DNA of 64,000 nt from Paraburkholderia flava (GCF_004359985.1 NZ_SMRO01000001.1:2022193-2086192), one strand, 5' to 3'; positions 51,303 to 60,086 are shown, counted from the stretch's first letter. Notes: generated from the sequence alone by a model not told the origin. A program made the numbers and translations.

Positions 51303-52451
51303 ATGGCAGTACGTTCCGGCTTTTTCCTGCACGTCGCGGTGGTCGGCGTCGTGTCGTTGTCTAGCGTCGCGGCGCTCGCGCAGCAGACGGTCGTGAAGAT
51401 TGGCGTCGCGGTGCCGCTGACGGGCGGTGCGGCCGCGTACGGCAAGGACATCGACAATGGCGTGCGGCTCGCGGTCGACGAGGCGAATGCGCAGCAGATG
51501 CGCATCGGCGGCAAGCCGGTGACGTTCGCCGTCGTGTCGCAGGACGACCAGGCGGATCCGCGCGTCGGCGTGCAGGCGGCACAGAACCTGGTCGACGGCG
51601 GCGTCGCGGTCGTGATCGGCCACTTCAATTCCGGCACCACGCTGCCCGCATCGCAGATCTACGCGAAGGCCGGCATTCCGATGATCACGCCGTCCGCGAC
51701 GAATCCGCAGATTACCGAGGGCGGTTTGCAGACCGTGTACCGCGTGATCGCCACCGATTCGCAGAACGCGGGCAACGCGGGCGCATACGCGGCGAAAGTT
51801 GCGAACGCGAAACGCATCGCGATCATCGACGACCGCACCGCGTTCGGCCAGGGCGAGGCCGACGAATTCGAGAAGGCGGTGAAAGCGGCGAACGGTACGG
51901 TGGTCGGGCGCGAGTACACGAACGACAAGGCCGTCGATTTCAGCGCGCAGCTGACGAAGATCAAGGGGATGAACGCGGACCTGGTGTTCTTCGGCGGGCT
52001 CGACGCGCAGGGGGCGATGTTCGTCAAACGGATGCGGCAGCTCGGCATGAAGACTCAGTTTCTCGCGGGCGGCGGCGTGAAGGACGCGACCTTCATCAAG
52101 CTTGCCGGCGACGCCGCCGAAGGCGCGATGGTGTGGGAGTACGGCCAGCCGCTCGACACGCTGCCGCAGGGCCGCGCGTTCGAGACGAAGTTCAAGGCGA
52201 AGTACGGCACCGACATGCTCGCGTACGCGCCGTTCGCCTACGACGCCGCGTGGGTCGCGATCCACGCGATGCAGCAGGCCGGCTCGGTGCAGCCCGCGAC
52301 GTTCAACGCCGCGCTGAAATCGACGGACTCGAACAGCATCACCGGACGCATCGCGTTTCGCCCGAACGGCGACCTGAAGAGCCCGAGTTCGACGCTGTAT
52401 CAGGTGAAGGGAGGCGCGTGGGTGGCGGTCACGACGAAGGCGGGCATCTGA
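51303..52451 (+). CDS. LivJ-type branched-chain/amino-acid ABC binding protein, orphan
   Basis: The 382-residue protein has a signal peptide (AVRSGFFLHVAVVGVVSLSS, cleavage near ALAQQ) and the Peripla_BP_6 fold (KIGVAVPLTGGAAAYGKDIDNG at the mature start, VIGHFNSGTTLPASQIYAKAG). It binds an amino acid or related compound in the periplasm. No permease or ATPase gene is in the cluster, so it must share a LIV-type core encoded elsewhere. Context suggests lysine, pipecolate or aminoadipate as ligand (inference). GGAGG lies 7 bp before the ATG. Confidence 0.88.
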   Translation: MAVRSGFFLHVAVVGVVSLSSVAALAQQTVVKIGVAVPLTGGAAAYGKDIDNGVRLAVDEANAQQMRIGGKPVTFAVVSQDDQADPRVGVQAAQNLVDGGVAVVIGHFNSGTTLPASQIYAKAGIPMITPSATNPQITEGGLQTVYRVIATDSQNAGNAGAYAAKVANAKRIAIIDDRTAFGQGEADEFEKAVKAANGTVVGREYTNDKAVDFSAQLTKIKGMNADLVFFGGLDAQGAMFVKRMRQLGMKTQFLAGGGVKDATFIKLAGDAAEGAMVWEYGQPLDTLPQGRAFETKFKAKYGTDMLAYAPFAYDAAWVAIHAMQQAGSVQPATFNAALKSTDSNSITGRIAFRPNGDLKSPSSTLYQVKGGAWVAVTTKAGI

Positions 52452-52526
52452 CGCATTTAGCCTGTGCCACGTCTATGATGAACAAGTGGCGCCGGTGCAG
52501 TCCCGCTTACCGCTTTGCGATTGATT

Positions 52527-52540
52527 TTTCCGATGGGAAA
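52527..52540. promoter_or_regulatory. Predicted XRE-cupin operator, site 2
   Basis: TTTCCGATGGGAAA is a perfect 5-bp inverted repeat around GATG, 40 bp upstream of the -35 box of the amaB promoter. It matches site 1 in arms and spacing. Confidence 0.6.
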
Positions 52541-52579
52541 CGATGCATCGGTATTGTCTTGACTGATAAATCAGCCTGC

Positions 52580-52608
52580 TTGTAAGGGCATTGTGCGGCG
52601 TGTATAGT
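52580..52608 (+). promoter_or_regulatory. Predicted amaB promoter
   Basis: TTGTAA (52580-52585) and TATAGT (52603-52608) are separated by exactly 17 bp, with TG two bases before the -10 box. Transcription would begin near 52615, about 38 bp before the amaB ATG. Confidence 0.6.
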
Positions 52609-52624
52609 CTGCGAATCGACTTTG

Positions 52625-52638
52625 TTTCGTATCGGAAA
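52625..52638. promoter_or_regulatory. Predicted XRE-cupin operator, site 3
   Basis: TTTCGTATCGGAAA reads TTTCCGATACGAAA on the other strand, the same motif as sites 1 and 2 with one arm mismatch. It lies just downstream of the predicted amaB start point, at about +10, again a repressing position. Confidence 0.55.
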
Positions 52639-52652
52639 TTAAGGAAAAGCTC

Positions 52653-54152
52653 ATGAACGCTTCGACCATCCTCGCCGATCTCGGCATTACCCAAGCGGCG
52701 GAAGCGGGCGACATCGCCGTGCATTCGCCGATCACCAGTGCACTCGTCGGCCGCGTGGCGAGCCACAGCGCCACCGACGTCGACGCGACGCTCGCCGCCG
52801 CGACGCAGGCATTCGAAACGTGGCGCAACGTCCCGGCGCCGCGCCGCGGCGAACTGGTGCGACTGCTCGGCGAACGTCTGCGCGAGAAGAAGCAGGCGCT
52901 CGGCAGCCTGATCACGCTCGAGACCGGCAAGATCCTCCAGGAAGGGCTCGGCGAAGTGCAGGAAATGATCGACATCTGCGATTTCGCGGTTGGTTTGTCG
53001 CGTCAGCTGTACGGCCTGACGATCGCATCGGAGCGCCCCGGCCACCGGATGGCCGAATCGTGGCATCCGCTCGGCACCTGCGTCGTGATCTCCGCGTTCA
53101 ATTTCCCGGCGGCCGTGTGGTCGTGGAACGCGGCGCTCGCGCTGGTGTGCGGCAATGCGGTGATCTGGAAACCGTCCGAGAAGACGCCGCTTACCGCGCT
53201 CGCGGTCAACCGCATTCTTGAAGACGCGCTGAAAGCGTTCGGCGACGCGCCGGCCGGCCTGACCGCGCTGGTCATCGGCGGCCGCGACGTCGGCGCGAAG
53301 CTGGTTGCCGATCCGCGCGCTTCGCTCGTCAGCGCGACGGGCAGCACGGAAATGGGCCGCACCGTCGGCGTCGAAGTGGCGAAGCGCTTCGGCCGCTCGC
53401 TGCTCGAACTCGGCGGCAACAACGCGGGCATCGTCGCACCGACGGCCGATCGCGAACTCGCGCTGCGCGGCATCCTGTTTTCCGCAGTCGGCACCGCAGG
53501 CCAGCGCTGCACGTCGCTGCGTCGTCTGTTCGTGCACGACAGCGTGTACGACGACACCGTCGCGCGTCTGAAACAGCTGTACGCGAAGGTGCCGATCGGC
53601 AACCCGCTCGAGAAGGGCACGCTGATGGGTCCGCTGATCGACCGTCAATCGTTCGCGCGGATGCAGGAAGCGCTGCAGCAGGCGCAGGCCGAGGGCGGCA
53701 AGGTGACAGGCGGCGAACGCGTCGAAGTGAAGGGACACGAAGACGGGTTCTACGTGCGGCCGGCGCTGGTGGAAATGCCGTCGCAAACCGCTGTCGTACT
53801 GAAGGAAACTTTCGCGCCGATCCTGTACGTGCTGCGCTACTCGGATTTCGCCGATGCAGTCGACGCGAACAACGCGGCGCATCACGGGTTGTCGTCGTGC
53901 GTGTTCACGAACGATCTGCGCGAAGCCGAACGTTTCCTGTCGGCGGCAGGTAGCGACTGCGGGATCGCGAACGTGAACATCGGACCGAGTGGAGCGGAAA
54001 TCGGCGGTGCATTCGGTGGCGAAAAGGAAACCGGCGGCGGACGCGAGTCCGGCTCGGATGCGTGGCGCGCTTACATGCGCCGCGCGACGAACACGGTCAA
54101 CTATTCGTCGGCGCTGCCGCTCGCGCAGGGTATCGATTTCAACATCGGTTGA
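52653..54152 (+). CDS. amaB: L-2-aminoadipate-6-semialdehyde (P6C) dehydrogenase, ALDH7
   Basis: The 499-residue aldehyde dehydrogenase belongs to the ALDH7/antiquitin group: N150 in SAFNFPAAVWSWN, E252 in LELGGNNAGIV (the double-Asn form is diagnostic) and nucleophile C286 in GTAGQRCTSLRRLFVHDSV. In P. putida the counterpart AmaB oxidises L-2-aminoadipate-6-semialdehyde, in equilibrium with piperideine-6-carboxylate, to L-2-aminoadipate. The ATG follows AAGGAAAAGCTC. It is directly upstream of the AmaA-like oxidase, the same pairing as in Pseudomonas. Its promoter carries two sites of the XRE-cupin motif. Confidence 0.92.
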   Translation: MNASTILADLGITQAAEAGDIAVHSPITSALVGRVASHSATDVDATLAAATQAFETWRNVPAPRRGELVRLLGERLREKKQALGSLITLETGKILQEGLGEVQEMIDICDFAVGLSRQLYGLTIASERPGHRMAESWHPLGTCVVISAFNFPAAVWSWNAALALVCGNAVIWKPSEKTPLTALAVNRILEDALKAFGDAPAGLTALVIGGRDVGAKLVADPRASLVSATGSTEMGRTVGVEVAKRFGRSLLELGGNNAGIVAPTADRELALRGILFSAVGTAGQRCTSLRRLFVHDSVYDDTVARLKQLYAKVPIGNPLEKGTLMGPLIDRQSFARMQEALQQAQAEGGKVTGGERVEVKGHEDGFYVRPALVEMPSQTAVVLKETFAPILYVLRYSDFADAVDANNAAHHGLSSCVFTNDLREAERFLSAAGSDCGIANVNIGPSGAEIGGAFGGEKETGGGRESGSDAWRAYMRRATNTVNYSSALPLAQGIDFNIG

Positions 54153-54170
54153 TCGAGAGCAAGGTTCAAT

Positions 54171-54195
54171 GATGGGGCGCGTGATGCGCCCCATC
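54171..54195. terminator. Stem-loop between amaB and amaA
   Basis: GATGGGGCGC (54171-54180) pairs perfectly with GCGCCCCATC (54186-54195) around loop GTGAT, 18 bp after the amaB stop. The following GTTTAT has few T residues, so this may be a partial terminator or message-stabilising structure within the operon. Confidence 0.5.
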
Positions 54196-54227
54196 GTTTA
54201 TCGATTCGTGCATTCGTGGAGTGACAC

Positions 54228-55400
54228 GTGAGTTCCAGAGTCGTCATCGTCGGCGGGGGCGTGATCGGCAGTTCGATTGCGTATTTCCTGCGTGCGTCGG
54301 ACCCGACGGTCAGCGTGACCGTGATCGAGCGCGATCCGACCTATGCGCGTTCATCGTCGGCGCTGTCGGCCGCGTCGATCCGTCAGCAGTTTTCGACGCC
54401 GCTGTCGGTGCAGATGTCGCTATTCGGTATCGAGTTTCTGCGCTCGATCGGCGAGCGGCTTGCAGTCGACGGCAGCGCACCGTCGATCGATCTGCATGAA
54501 GGCGGCTACCTGTTTCTCGCGACGCCCGCTGGTGTCGCGACGCTGCAGGAAAATCACGCGTTGCAACGGCAACTCGGCGCGGACATCAGCCTGCTCGATA
54601 CGAGCGGATTGGAAACGCGCTTCCCGTGGCTCAATACTGAAGACCTCGCGGCGGGCGCATTCGGCGAAAGCGGCGAAGGCTGGTTCGACGGCTACGGACT
54701 CGTGCAGGCGCTGCGCAAGAAAGCGCAGGCACTCGGCGCGCGCTATATCGCCGAGGACGTGACCGAATTGCAGCGCGATGGCCGGCGCGTCACGCACGTC
54801 GTCACCGCGAGCGGCGAACGTCATGCGTGCGATGTCGTCGTGAATGCAGCAGGTGCATGGTCGCGCCGCGTTGCGCAGATGATCGGCATCGAGTTGCCCG
54901 TATTTGCGCGCCGTCGCAGCATCTTCAACGTGAGTTCGCCCGCGCAGCTCGAACAGTGTCCGCTGCTGATCGATCCGACCGGTGTGTACTTCCGTCCCGA
55001 GGGCAAGTCGTTTATCTGCGGCACGTCGCCGGCCGCGGACAACGATCCGGACGATCTGCCGCTCGACGAAGTCGATCACGCGCTGTTCGACGACGTGATC
55101 TGGCCGACGCTCGCGCATCGCGTGCCGCAGTTCGAAGCGCTGCGCGTGCAGAACTGCTGGTCGGGCTACTACGAGTACAACGTGTTCGATCACAACGCGA
55201 TCATCGGCTACCACCCCGACGTCGATAACTGCGTGTTCGCGAATGGCTTCAGCGGACATGGTCTGCAACAAGGCCCGGCGACCGGGCGCGGTGTCAGCGA
55301 GCTGATCCTGCATGGGCGCTATACGACGCTCGATCTATCTGCGCTGAATTTCGCGCGGGTGCTGGAGAACCGGCCGTTCGTGGAGAAGAACGTGGTGTGA
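54228..55400 (+). CDS. amaA: L-pipecolate oxidase (FAD, DAO family)
   Basis: The 390-residue flavoprotein starts at GTG 54228 (GGAG 6 bp before) with the FAD motif VVIVGGGVIGSSIAYFLRAS and has the D-amino-acid-oxidase fold, ending with the second FAD contact FANGFSGHGLQQGPATG. AmaA of P. putida oxidises L-pipecolate to piperideine-6-carboxylate and passes electrons to the membrane. The place after amaB supports this over sarcosine oxidase or other DAO members. Its stop TGA overlaps the ATG of an open leader frame that runs into the 7-bp repeats. Confidence 0.82.
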   Translation: MSSRVVIVGGGVIGSSIAYFLRASDPTVSVTVIERDPTYARSSSALSAASIRQQFSTPLSVQMSLFGIEFLRSIGERLAVDGSAPSIDLHEGGYLFLATPAGVATLQENHALQRQLGADISLLDTSGLETRFPWLNTEDLAAGAFGESGEGWFDGYGLVQALRKKAQALGARYIAEDVTELQRDGRRVTHVVTASGERHACDVVVNAAGAWSRRVAQMIGIELPVFARRRSIFNVSSPAQLEQCPLLIDPTGVYFRPEGKSFICGTSPAADNDPDDLPLDEVDHALFDDVIWPTLAHRVPQFEALRVQNCWSGYYEYNVFDHNAIIGYHPDVDNCVFANGFSGHGLQQGPATGRGVSELILHGRYTTLDLSALNFARVLENRPFVEKNVV

Positions 55401-55969
55401 TGTGGTGGCGTTTGCGTGCCGCGAAGAGACTGGAAGCAGGCCGCCCTTGCCGACCTTATCGTGGTCGTGCCGGTGCGGCCGTTTTCTTTTGCGACATCAG
55501 GCATCAGGTGACGTGCAGCGTGCAGCGTGCAGCGTGCAGCGTGCAGCGTGCAGCGTGCAGCGTGCAGCGTGCAGCGTGCAGCGTGCAGCGTGCAGCGTGC
55601 AGCGTGCAGCGTGCAGCGTGCAGCGTGCAGCGTGCAGCGTGCAGCGTGCAGCGTGCAGCGTGCAGCGTGCAGCGTGCAGCGTGCAGCGTGCAGCGTGCAG
55701 CGTGCAGCGTGCAGCGTGCAGCGTGCAGCGTGCAGCGTGCAGCGTGCAGCGTGCAGCGTGCAGCGATGGTGCCGCCGATTCGAATAGTTCCAAAAACTCA
55801 CCACGTATTGACTAGATATCGTTTGCCGCAGCAAAAGCACGGGCCGACAATCGACGCGCATCCGAACCCATCCTTGCCTACACCATGTACGCGTTCACCC
55901 GCCCCTTCGAAGCGCCGGCCGGTTCGCCGATCCGCGAATTGTTCAAGTACCTGTCGCAGCCCGGCATGA
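55400..55969 (+). CDS. Open leader frame crossing the repeat (expression uncertain)
   Basis: ATG at 55400 overlaps the amaA stop (TGATG) and opens 189 codons that cross all repeat units and end at 55969, inside the aminotransferase gene in another frame. The repeat part encodes a seven-residue period (SVQRAAC). Neither end resembles a known protein, so it is more likely a coupling leader than a functional protein. Its significance is that the exit frame depends on repeat number (see findings). Confidence 0.3.
   Translation: MWWRLRAAKRLEAGRPCRPYRGRAGAAVFFCDIRHQVTCSVQRAACSVQRAACSVQRAACSVQRAACSVQRAACSVQRAACSVQRAACSVQRAACSVQRAACSVQRAACSVQRAACSVQRAAMVPPIRIVPKTHHVLTRYRLPQQKHGPTIDAHPNPSLPTPCTRSPAPSKRRPVRRSANCSSTCRSPA
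55401..55884. other. 484-bp gap holding the heptanucleotide repeat
   Basis: The gap between amaA and the aminotransferase gene has about 110 bp of ordinary GC-rich sequence, the 254-bp repeat (own entry), and about 120 bp before the next start, which include the AT-richer stretch CGAATAGTTCCAAAAACTCA. The ATG of the aminotransferase has no Shine-Dalgarno sequence in the preceding 20 bp. No terminator is evident. Confidence 0.6.
55512..55765. repeat. Heptanucleotide tandem array, 36 perfect copies of CGTGCAG
   Basis: CGTGCAG is repeated 36 times without a single mismatch from 55512 to 55763, plus a partial CG. Because 7 is not a multiple of 3, each frame reads a 21-bp, seven-residue period; none of the six frames contains a stop codon within the array. 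Perfect identity over 252 bp implies recent or continuing slippage. It lies between amaA and the aminotransferase gene. Confidence 0.98.
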
Positions 55970-57087
55970 TCTCGTTCGCGGGCGGCTATCCGGCGAGCGA
56001 TCTGTTCGACGTGGCGGGACTCGAAGCGGCTGCCGCGCGCGCGGCAACGCAGCCGTCGCTGTGTCTGCAGTACGGTCCGACCGACGGTCTGCCCGCATTG
56101 AAAGAAGAACTCGCGCAACTGATGACCCGACGCGGCACGCCATGTGCACCGCAGGATTTGCTGGTGACGACGGGCTCGCAACAGGGTTTCGATCTGCTGC
56201 TGCGCGTGCTCGTCGCGCCCGGCGATACGGTGCTGGTCGAACAGCCCGCGTATCCCGCGACGTTGCAGGCGCTGCGCTTGCAGCAGGCGAACATCGTCAC
56301 GCTGCCGGTGGATCGCGACGGCCTCGACGTCGCGGCGCTCGAGGCGATGCTCGCGGCGAACCCGTCGATGCAGCCTAAGCTGCTCTACACCGTGCCGACA
56401 TTCGCGAACCCGACCGGCGCAACGCTCACACGCGAACGCCGCGTTTCCTTATTGAAACTCGCGGCACGTCACCGGTTTCTGATCGTAGAAGACGATCCTT
56501 ATGGCGATCTTCGTTTCGCAGGCGACCCGGTACCGTCGCTGCTCGCGCTAGCCGCCGACATCGAAGGCGTGCGCGACTGGGTCGTGCATTTTTCGAGTCT
56601 TTCGAAGATCGTGGCTCCTGGGCTGCGCGTCGGCTGGACGATCGCGCCTGCGGAGATCGTGCGGCGTTGCGTCGTCGCGAAGCAGACCGTCGATCTGTGC
56701 AGCTCGCCGTGGACCCAGGCGATTGCCGCCGCATATCTCGCGGACGGCGCGCTCGAACGGCATCTGCCGCACATCGCCGCCGCGTACGCGCGCAAATGCG
56801 CGGCGCTGTGCGATGCGCTCGACGCGCAACTCGCGCAGGACATCGCGTTGCATCGGCCGGACGGCGGCATGTTCGTGTGGGCGCGGCTGCGTAACGGTCA
56901 CGATGCATCCGCCTGGCTGCAGGCGTGCATCGCGCAGAACGTGCTGTTCGTGCCGGGCGTCGCGTTCTATCACGATGCGGTGGACCGCGCGTCGCTACGG
57001 CTGTCGTTCGCGGCGCCCGGCATCGCGGACATCGAGACCGGCGTCGAACGGCTCGGCACCGCGTTGCGTGCATTCGAGCGCGGCTGA
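55885..57087 (+). CDS. PLP-dependent aminotransferase, 2-aminoadipate type
   Basis: The 400-residue class I/II fold aminotransferase matches the LysN/MocR-enzyme group: ISFAGGYPASDLF at the N-terminus, TTGSQQGFDLLLRVL, N175 in PTFANPTGAT, D204 and Y206 in VEDDPYGDL, PLP lysine K241 in SSLSKIVAPGLRVGW, and the late arginine in ASLRLSFA. It lacks the GntR domain. The gap in the local pathway is L-2-aminoadipate to 2-oxoadipate, which this would fill. The ATG has no ribosome site; expression may depend on upstream translation. Valine-pyruvate or other specificity cannot be excluded. Confidence 0.83.
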   Translation: MYAFTRPFEAPAGSPIRELFKYLSQPGMISFAGGYPASDLFDVAGLEAAAARAATQPSLCLQYGPTDGLPALKEELAQLMTRRGTPCAPQDLLVTTGSQQGFDLLLRVLVAPGDTVLVEQPAYPATLQALRLQQANIVTLPVDRDGLDVAALEAMLAANPSMQPKLLYTVPTFANPTGATLTRERRVSLLKLAARHRFLIVEDDPYGDLRFAGDPVPSLLALAADIEGVRDWVVHFSSLSKIVAPGLRVGWTIAPAEIVRRCVVAKQTVDLCSSPWTQAIAAAYLADGALERHLPHIAAAYARKCAALCDALDAQLAQDIALHRPDGGMFVWARLRNGHDASAWLQACIAQNVLFVPGVAFYHDAVDRASLRLSFAAPGIADIETGVERLGTALRAFERG

Positions 57088-57556
57088 GCGGTTTTCTAAA
57101 ACCATTCCCAAACGCACGGCCGGTTCTATGCCGGCTCGTGCGCTATTCATTCTCCCGTTCTGTCGTTTACTCGCGCACTGCACGTGACGCGCAGCGCAGT
57201 GGTTAATGTCGTGGTCGACCAATCCAGTCAATCCTCACACACGGCCATTCGACATTTTCGTTAAACCAGCCACATAGCGGTTTCTGGTTTACTGTGCGTG
57301 CGCACATCAAACCCGCACATCGAAACCCACACCCCGAATTCTGCCGTTATTGAATTTATGTGACCGTTTTTCGTTTTACGCTAAAAGCGTGTTTCCACGA
57401 AGCCACGGCCGAATAACGCGCGATGCTGGTTTGTACAAAACATTACGGTTATCATCGCTGCGATCGGGACATTCACCGCCGGCCGGCATATTGCCACGCA
57501 TGCCGCAGGCGCCGTGCCATACGGCACACCGCAAAAGAAATAACAGCCAAAATCAG
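57088..57556. other. 469-bp intergenic region before yfa operon
   Basis: No gene is seen on either strand. A hairpin just after the aminotransferase stop is listed separately. From 57230 to 57550 the sequence is clearly AT-richer than its surroundings (for example TTGAATTTATGTGACCG at about 57350), so the promoter for the yfa-type operon probably lies here, but I cannot assign hexamers. Confidence 0.5.
57114..57141. terminator. Possible terminator of the pipecolate operon
   Basis: GCACGGCCGG pairs with CCGGCTCGTGC around a short loop, giving ten pairs with a one-base bulge, 26 bp after the aminotransferase stop. It is followed by a mixed T/C stretch, not a true T-run. Confidence 0.4.
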
Positions 57557-59368
57557 ATGAAGATGTCGCGAAAGAAAATCGCCGTTATCGGCGTGGGTCT
57601 TCTGGGGCTTCTGATCGTTGCCGGTATCGTCATTCAGGCGGTATGGCGGCCATTCGGCGGTCATGGAAAAGTCAATGCCAGCGAGATCGTTCTCGACATT
57701 CACCATCCCGATGCGTTGATCGACAGCGAAGCATTATCGCGTCTGCCGCGCGATATGTTGCGCGTGCCGTTGCTGCGCGACGTTCTCACTCAGGATTTCG
57801 TCGATTATTACGAGTCCACCGATACCCGTCTTTCCGCCGAAGGCGCATTGCGCCGTCTCGCGTTCGAGCACCAACTCGATTTCCGCGACGAAATGATCCG
57901 CCGTATTTTCGACGAGCCCGCGCACGTGCTGCTGTGGCGCTCGCCGGACGGGCGGCTCGGCTACTGGGTCATGTCGATGCGCCGGAACGGCCTCGCGAAA
58001 CTGCTGCAAGGCATCGGTAACGTGGCCGCAAGCGATACGCAGTTGAGCCAGGTCGCGAAGCTGTCGGGCGGCGTGCCGGTGTACGCGCTGAAGCTCGCGG
58101 TCGGGCGCACGCTGCTGTTCGCGGCGAAGGACGACCGGCTCGTCGTGCTGTCGGCGCCCGGCGTGCTGCTCGGCTCCGACGGCTCGCCGGTGCGCGAGCG
58201 CGCGGACGTGATCGACGATCTGCTGTCGTCGGGCCACGACGACGCGGCGCACGCATTCCGCCTCGACGATGTTTCCGATCAGCCCAAGGGACATCGTCTC
58301 GTCGTGTCGGCGAACTATCTGTCGTTCGGCTATCAGACGTTTTTCTCCGGCATCGAAGCGCTGCGTTTCGACTTCGCGACTGGCGCGGCCGCAGGCAATG
58401 CATCGGCCACCTGGCAGACCGCCGCGCTGGTCGATCCAGCGCGTCTGCCGGAGCAATGGGACGGCACGAACCTGTGGCACGCGCTGCCCGCCGGTCCGGC
58501 CGCATGCGCGAGCCTGCCGGCCGACTGGAAGGGCGCTTCGGATCTGCTCGGCAAGGTCGTCGCGCAAGGCAAGGACGCCACGGACGGCGCGACGCAGATC
58601 GGCGCCGCACTCGACGGCCCGGCCGCGATCTGCTGGTACGCAAAGTCGACGCTGGTCGCACCAGTGTTCGTCGCGCACGTGAAAGCGGGCGCCGGCGATG
58701 CGCTGAAGGCGACGCTCGGCAAGACGTTTAGCGACGTGATCGGTGCATACGAAGCGCACGCGGCGAAAACTGCCGGCGATGCCGATCCTTACCGCCGTCT
58801 GCCGGTCACGACGCGCACACCATCCGCCGACGTTACCGTGTGGCAGCGGCCGGTCAGCGCGCGCTCGGGCACCGCATCGGCAGCGAAGGCGCCGTTCGCC
58901 GCGCAACTGTCCGCGCAACGCTACTTCCCGGTCACGCTCGCGCTCGCACATGGCTATGTGATTTTCTCGCCGGATGCACGGCTTGTTGACGATACGCTCG
59001 CGGTGCTCGACAAGCGTTATCCGGCACTTTCCGATACGCTCGCCGCGCCGCGCGTGCCGCGCACCGTCGTCACGCTGACGCCGGCCGCCGCTGCCTCGCT
59101 GATCGAACGCGAGTCCGCGTCGGCGCTGCCTGCCGATCAGGAATCCATCTTCCGCAACGCCGCGCGCACGCACCTCGTGCCGAAGCTGCACGCGCTTGCC
59201 GCTTATCCTCCGGTCTCGCTGACGTTGCCGCAGACACTGCCGACGTCGCCGGGCTGGGTGCCGGTCGACTGGTGGTTCGATCGCAGCGGCGCGGCTGCGG
59301 CTGCTGCAGCGGACGGCACCGCGGCCGCCCGCGCGGCATGGGATCAGCCCGGCGTCGGGAGCGACTGA
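57557..59368 (+). CDS. yfaA: DUF2138 protein (YfaA-like)
   Basis: The 603-residue protein has one N-terminal membrane span ([20 protein letters not shown]) and a large periplasmic part with DUF2138 features ([47 protein letters not shown] near the end). In E. coli yfaA sits with yfaT and the alpha-2-macroglobulin gene yfaS, the same order found here, which secures the call. Its role is unknown, perhaps inhibitor or chaperone of the macroglobulin system. ATG 57557 is used; 57563 is also possible. Confidence 0.85.
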   Translation: MKMSRKKIAVIGVGLLGLLIVAGIVIQAVWRPFGGHGKVNASEIVLDIHHPDALIDSEALSRLPRDMLRVPLLRDVLTQDFVDYYESTDTRLSAEGALRRLAFEHQLDFRDEMIRRIFDEPAHVLLWRSPDGRLGYWVMSMRRNGLAKLLQGIGNVAASDTQLSQVAKLSGGVPVYALKLAVGRTLLFAAKDDRLVVLSAPGVLLGSDGSPVRERADVIDDLLSSGHDDAAHAFRLDDVSDQPKGHRLVVSANYLSFGYQTFFSGIEALRFDFATGAAAGNASATWQTAALVDPARLPEQWDGTNLWHALPAGPAACASLPADWKGASDLLGKVVAQGKDATDGATQIGAALDGPAAICWYAKSTLVAPVFVAHVKAGAGDALKATLGKTFSDVIGAYEAHAAKTAGDADPYRRLPVTTRTPSADVTVWQRPVSARSGTASAAKAPFAAQLSAQRYFPVTLALAHGYVIFSPDARLVDDTLAVLDKRYPALSDTLAAPRVPRTVVTLTPAAAASLIERESASALPADQESIFRNAARTHLVPKLHALAAYPPVSLTLPQTLPTSPGWVPVDWWFDRSGAAAAAAADGTAAARAAWDQPGVGSD

Positions 59369-59369
59369 G

Positions 59370-60086
59370 ATGCGCCCGCGTTGCGCTTCGCGCAGCCTCA
59401 CTGATACCGCAACGAACGGTCGCCGTGCGTGGCTCGTCGCCGCGATCGCCATGTGCGTCACACCGCACGCGTTCGCGCTGATGCCCACCACCGTCGCGCC
59501 GGAACCCGATGCGCTATCGGCTGCGCAGTCGAACGCGTTTCGCGCCTGGTTCGCTCGCATCGTCGATCAGCAGTTGCGTCGCGGTCCGACACCGCGCTGG
59601 ACCCAGCGCGATTGCGCGGGCCTCGTGCGCTTCGCGGCCGGCGAGGCGCTCAAACCGCACGACGCGCGCTGGCTGCGCGCGAACGGGATGAGCGACAGCA
59701 TCGACGCGGGTACGTTGCCGCCGGAGCTGCAACTGTCGCCGCAGCAGCGCTCGCTTGCCCATCGCTGGACGCGGATCGACGGCAGCACTGGCGCGTACGC
59801 GTCGGCGATCGCACTGATCCAGCGCAACAGTCGTTTTATTTCGAAAGACGTGAACCAGGCGCTGCCCGGCGACCTGTTGTTCTTCGACCAGGGCGACGAC
59901 CAGCATCTGATGATCTGGCTGGATCGCTACATCGCTTATCACACAGGCACCGTCACGCCGACCGATACCGGTCTGCGCGCCGTCGCCGTTTCCGATCTGA
60001 TGCAATGGAAAGACTCCCGCTGGCAGCCGCTCGACGGCAATCCGAATTTCGTGGGTGTGTTCCGCCTGGCCTTTCTGACACCATGA
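59370..60086 (+). CDS. yfaT: DUF1175 protein (YfaT-like) with NlpC/P60-like motif
   Basis: The 238-residue protein begins with a signal sequence ([20 protein letters not shown]) and is therefore periplasmic. DUF1175 has no assigned function, but C82 in [15 protein letters not shown] and H179 in [19 protein letters not shown] match the Cys and His blocks of NlpC/P60 papain-fold amidases, with a further H191 after AYHTG. It may cut peptidoglycan or act on a peptide bond (inference). It starts 1 bp after the DUF2138 stop and overlaps the macroglobulin gene by 4 bp (ATGA), so all three are translationally coupled. Confidence 0.85.
   Translation: MRPRCASRSLTDTATNGRRAWLVAAIAMCVTPHAFALMPTTVAPEPDALSAAQSNAFRAWFARIVDQQLRRGPTPRWTQRDCAGLVRFAAGEALKPHDARWLRANGMSDSIDAGTLPPELQLSPQQRSLAHRWTRIDGSTGAYASAIALIQRNSRFISKDVNQALPGDLLFFDQGDDQHLMIWLDRYIAYHTGTVTPTDTGLRAVAVSDLMQWKDSRWQPLDGNPNFVGVFRLAFLTP

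Noticed and set aside
55512..55765. Repeat array considered as CRISPR
   Set aside because: The unit is 7 bp with no spacers, so it is a simple tandem repeat.
55512..55765. Repeat-encoded peptides (SVQRAAC or TLHAARC periods) considered as real proteins
   Set aside because: All six frames are equally open because of the 7-bp unit, and the ends match no family; a protein role is not supported.
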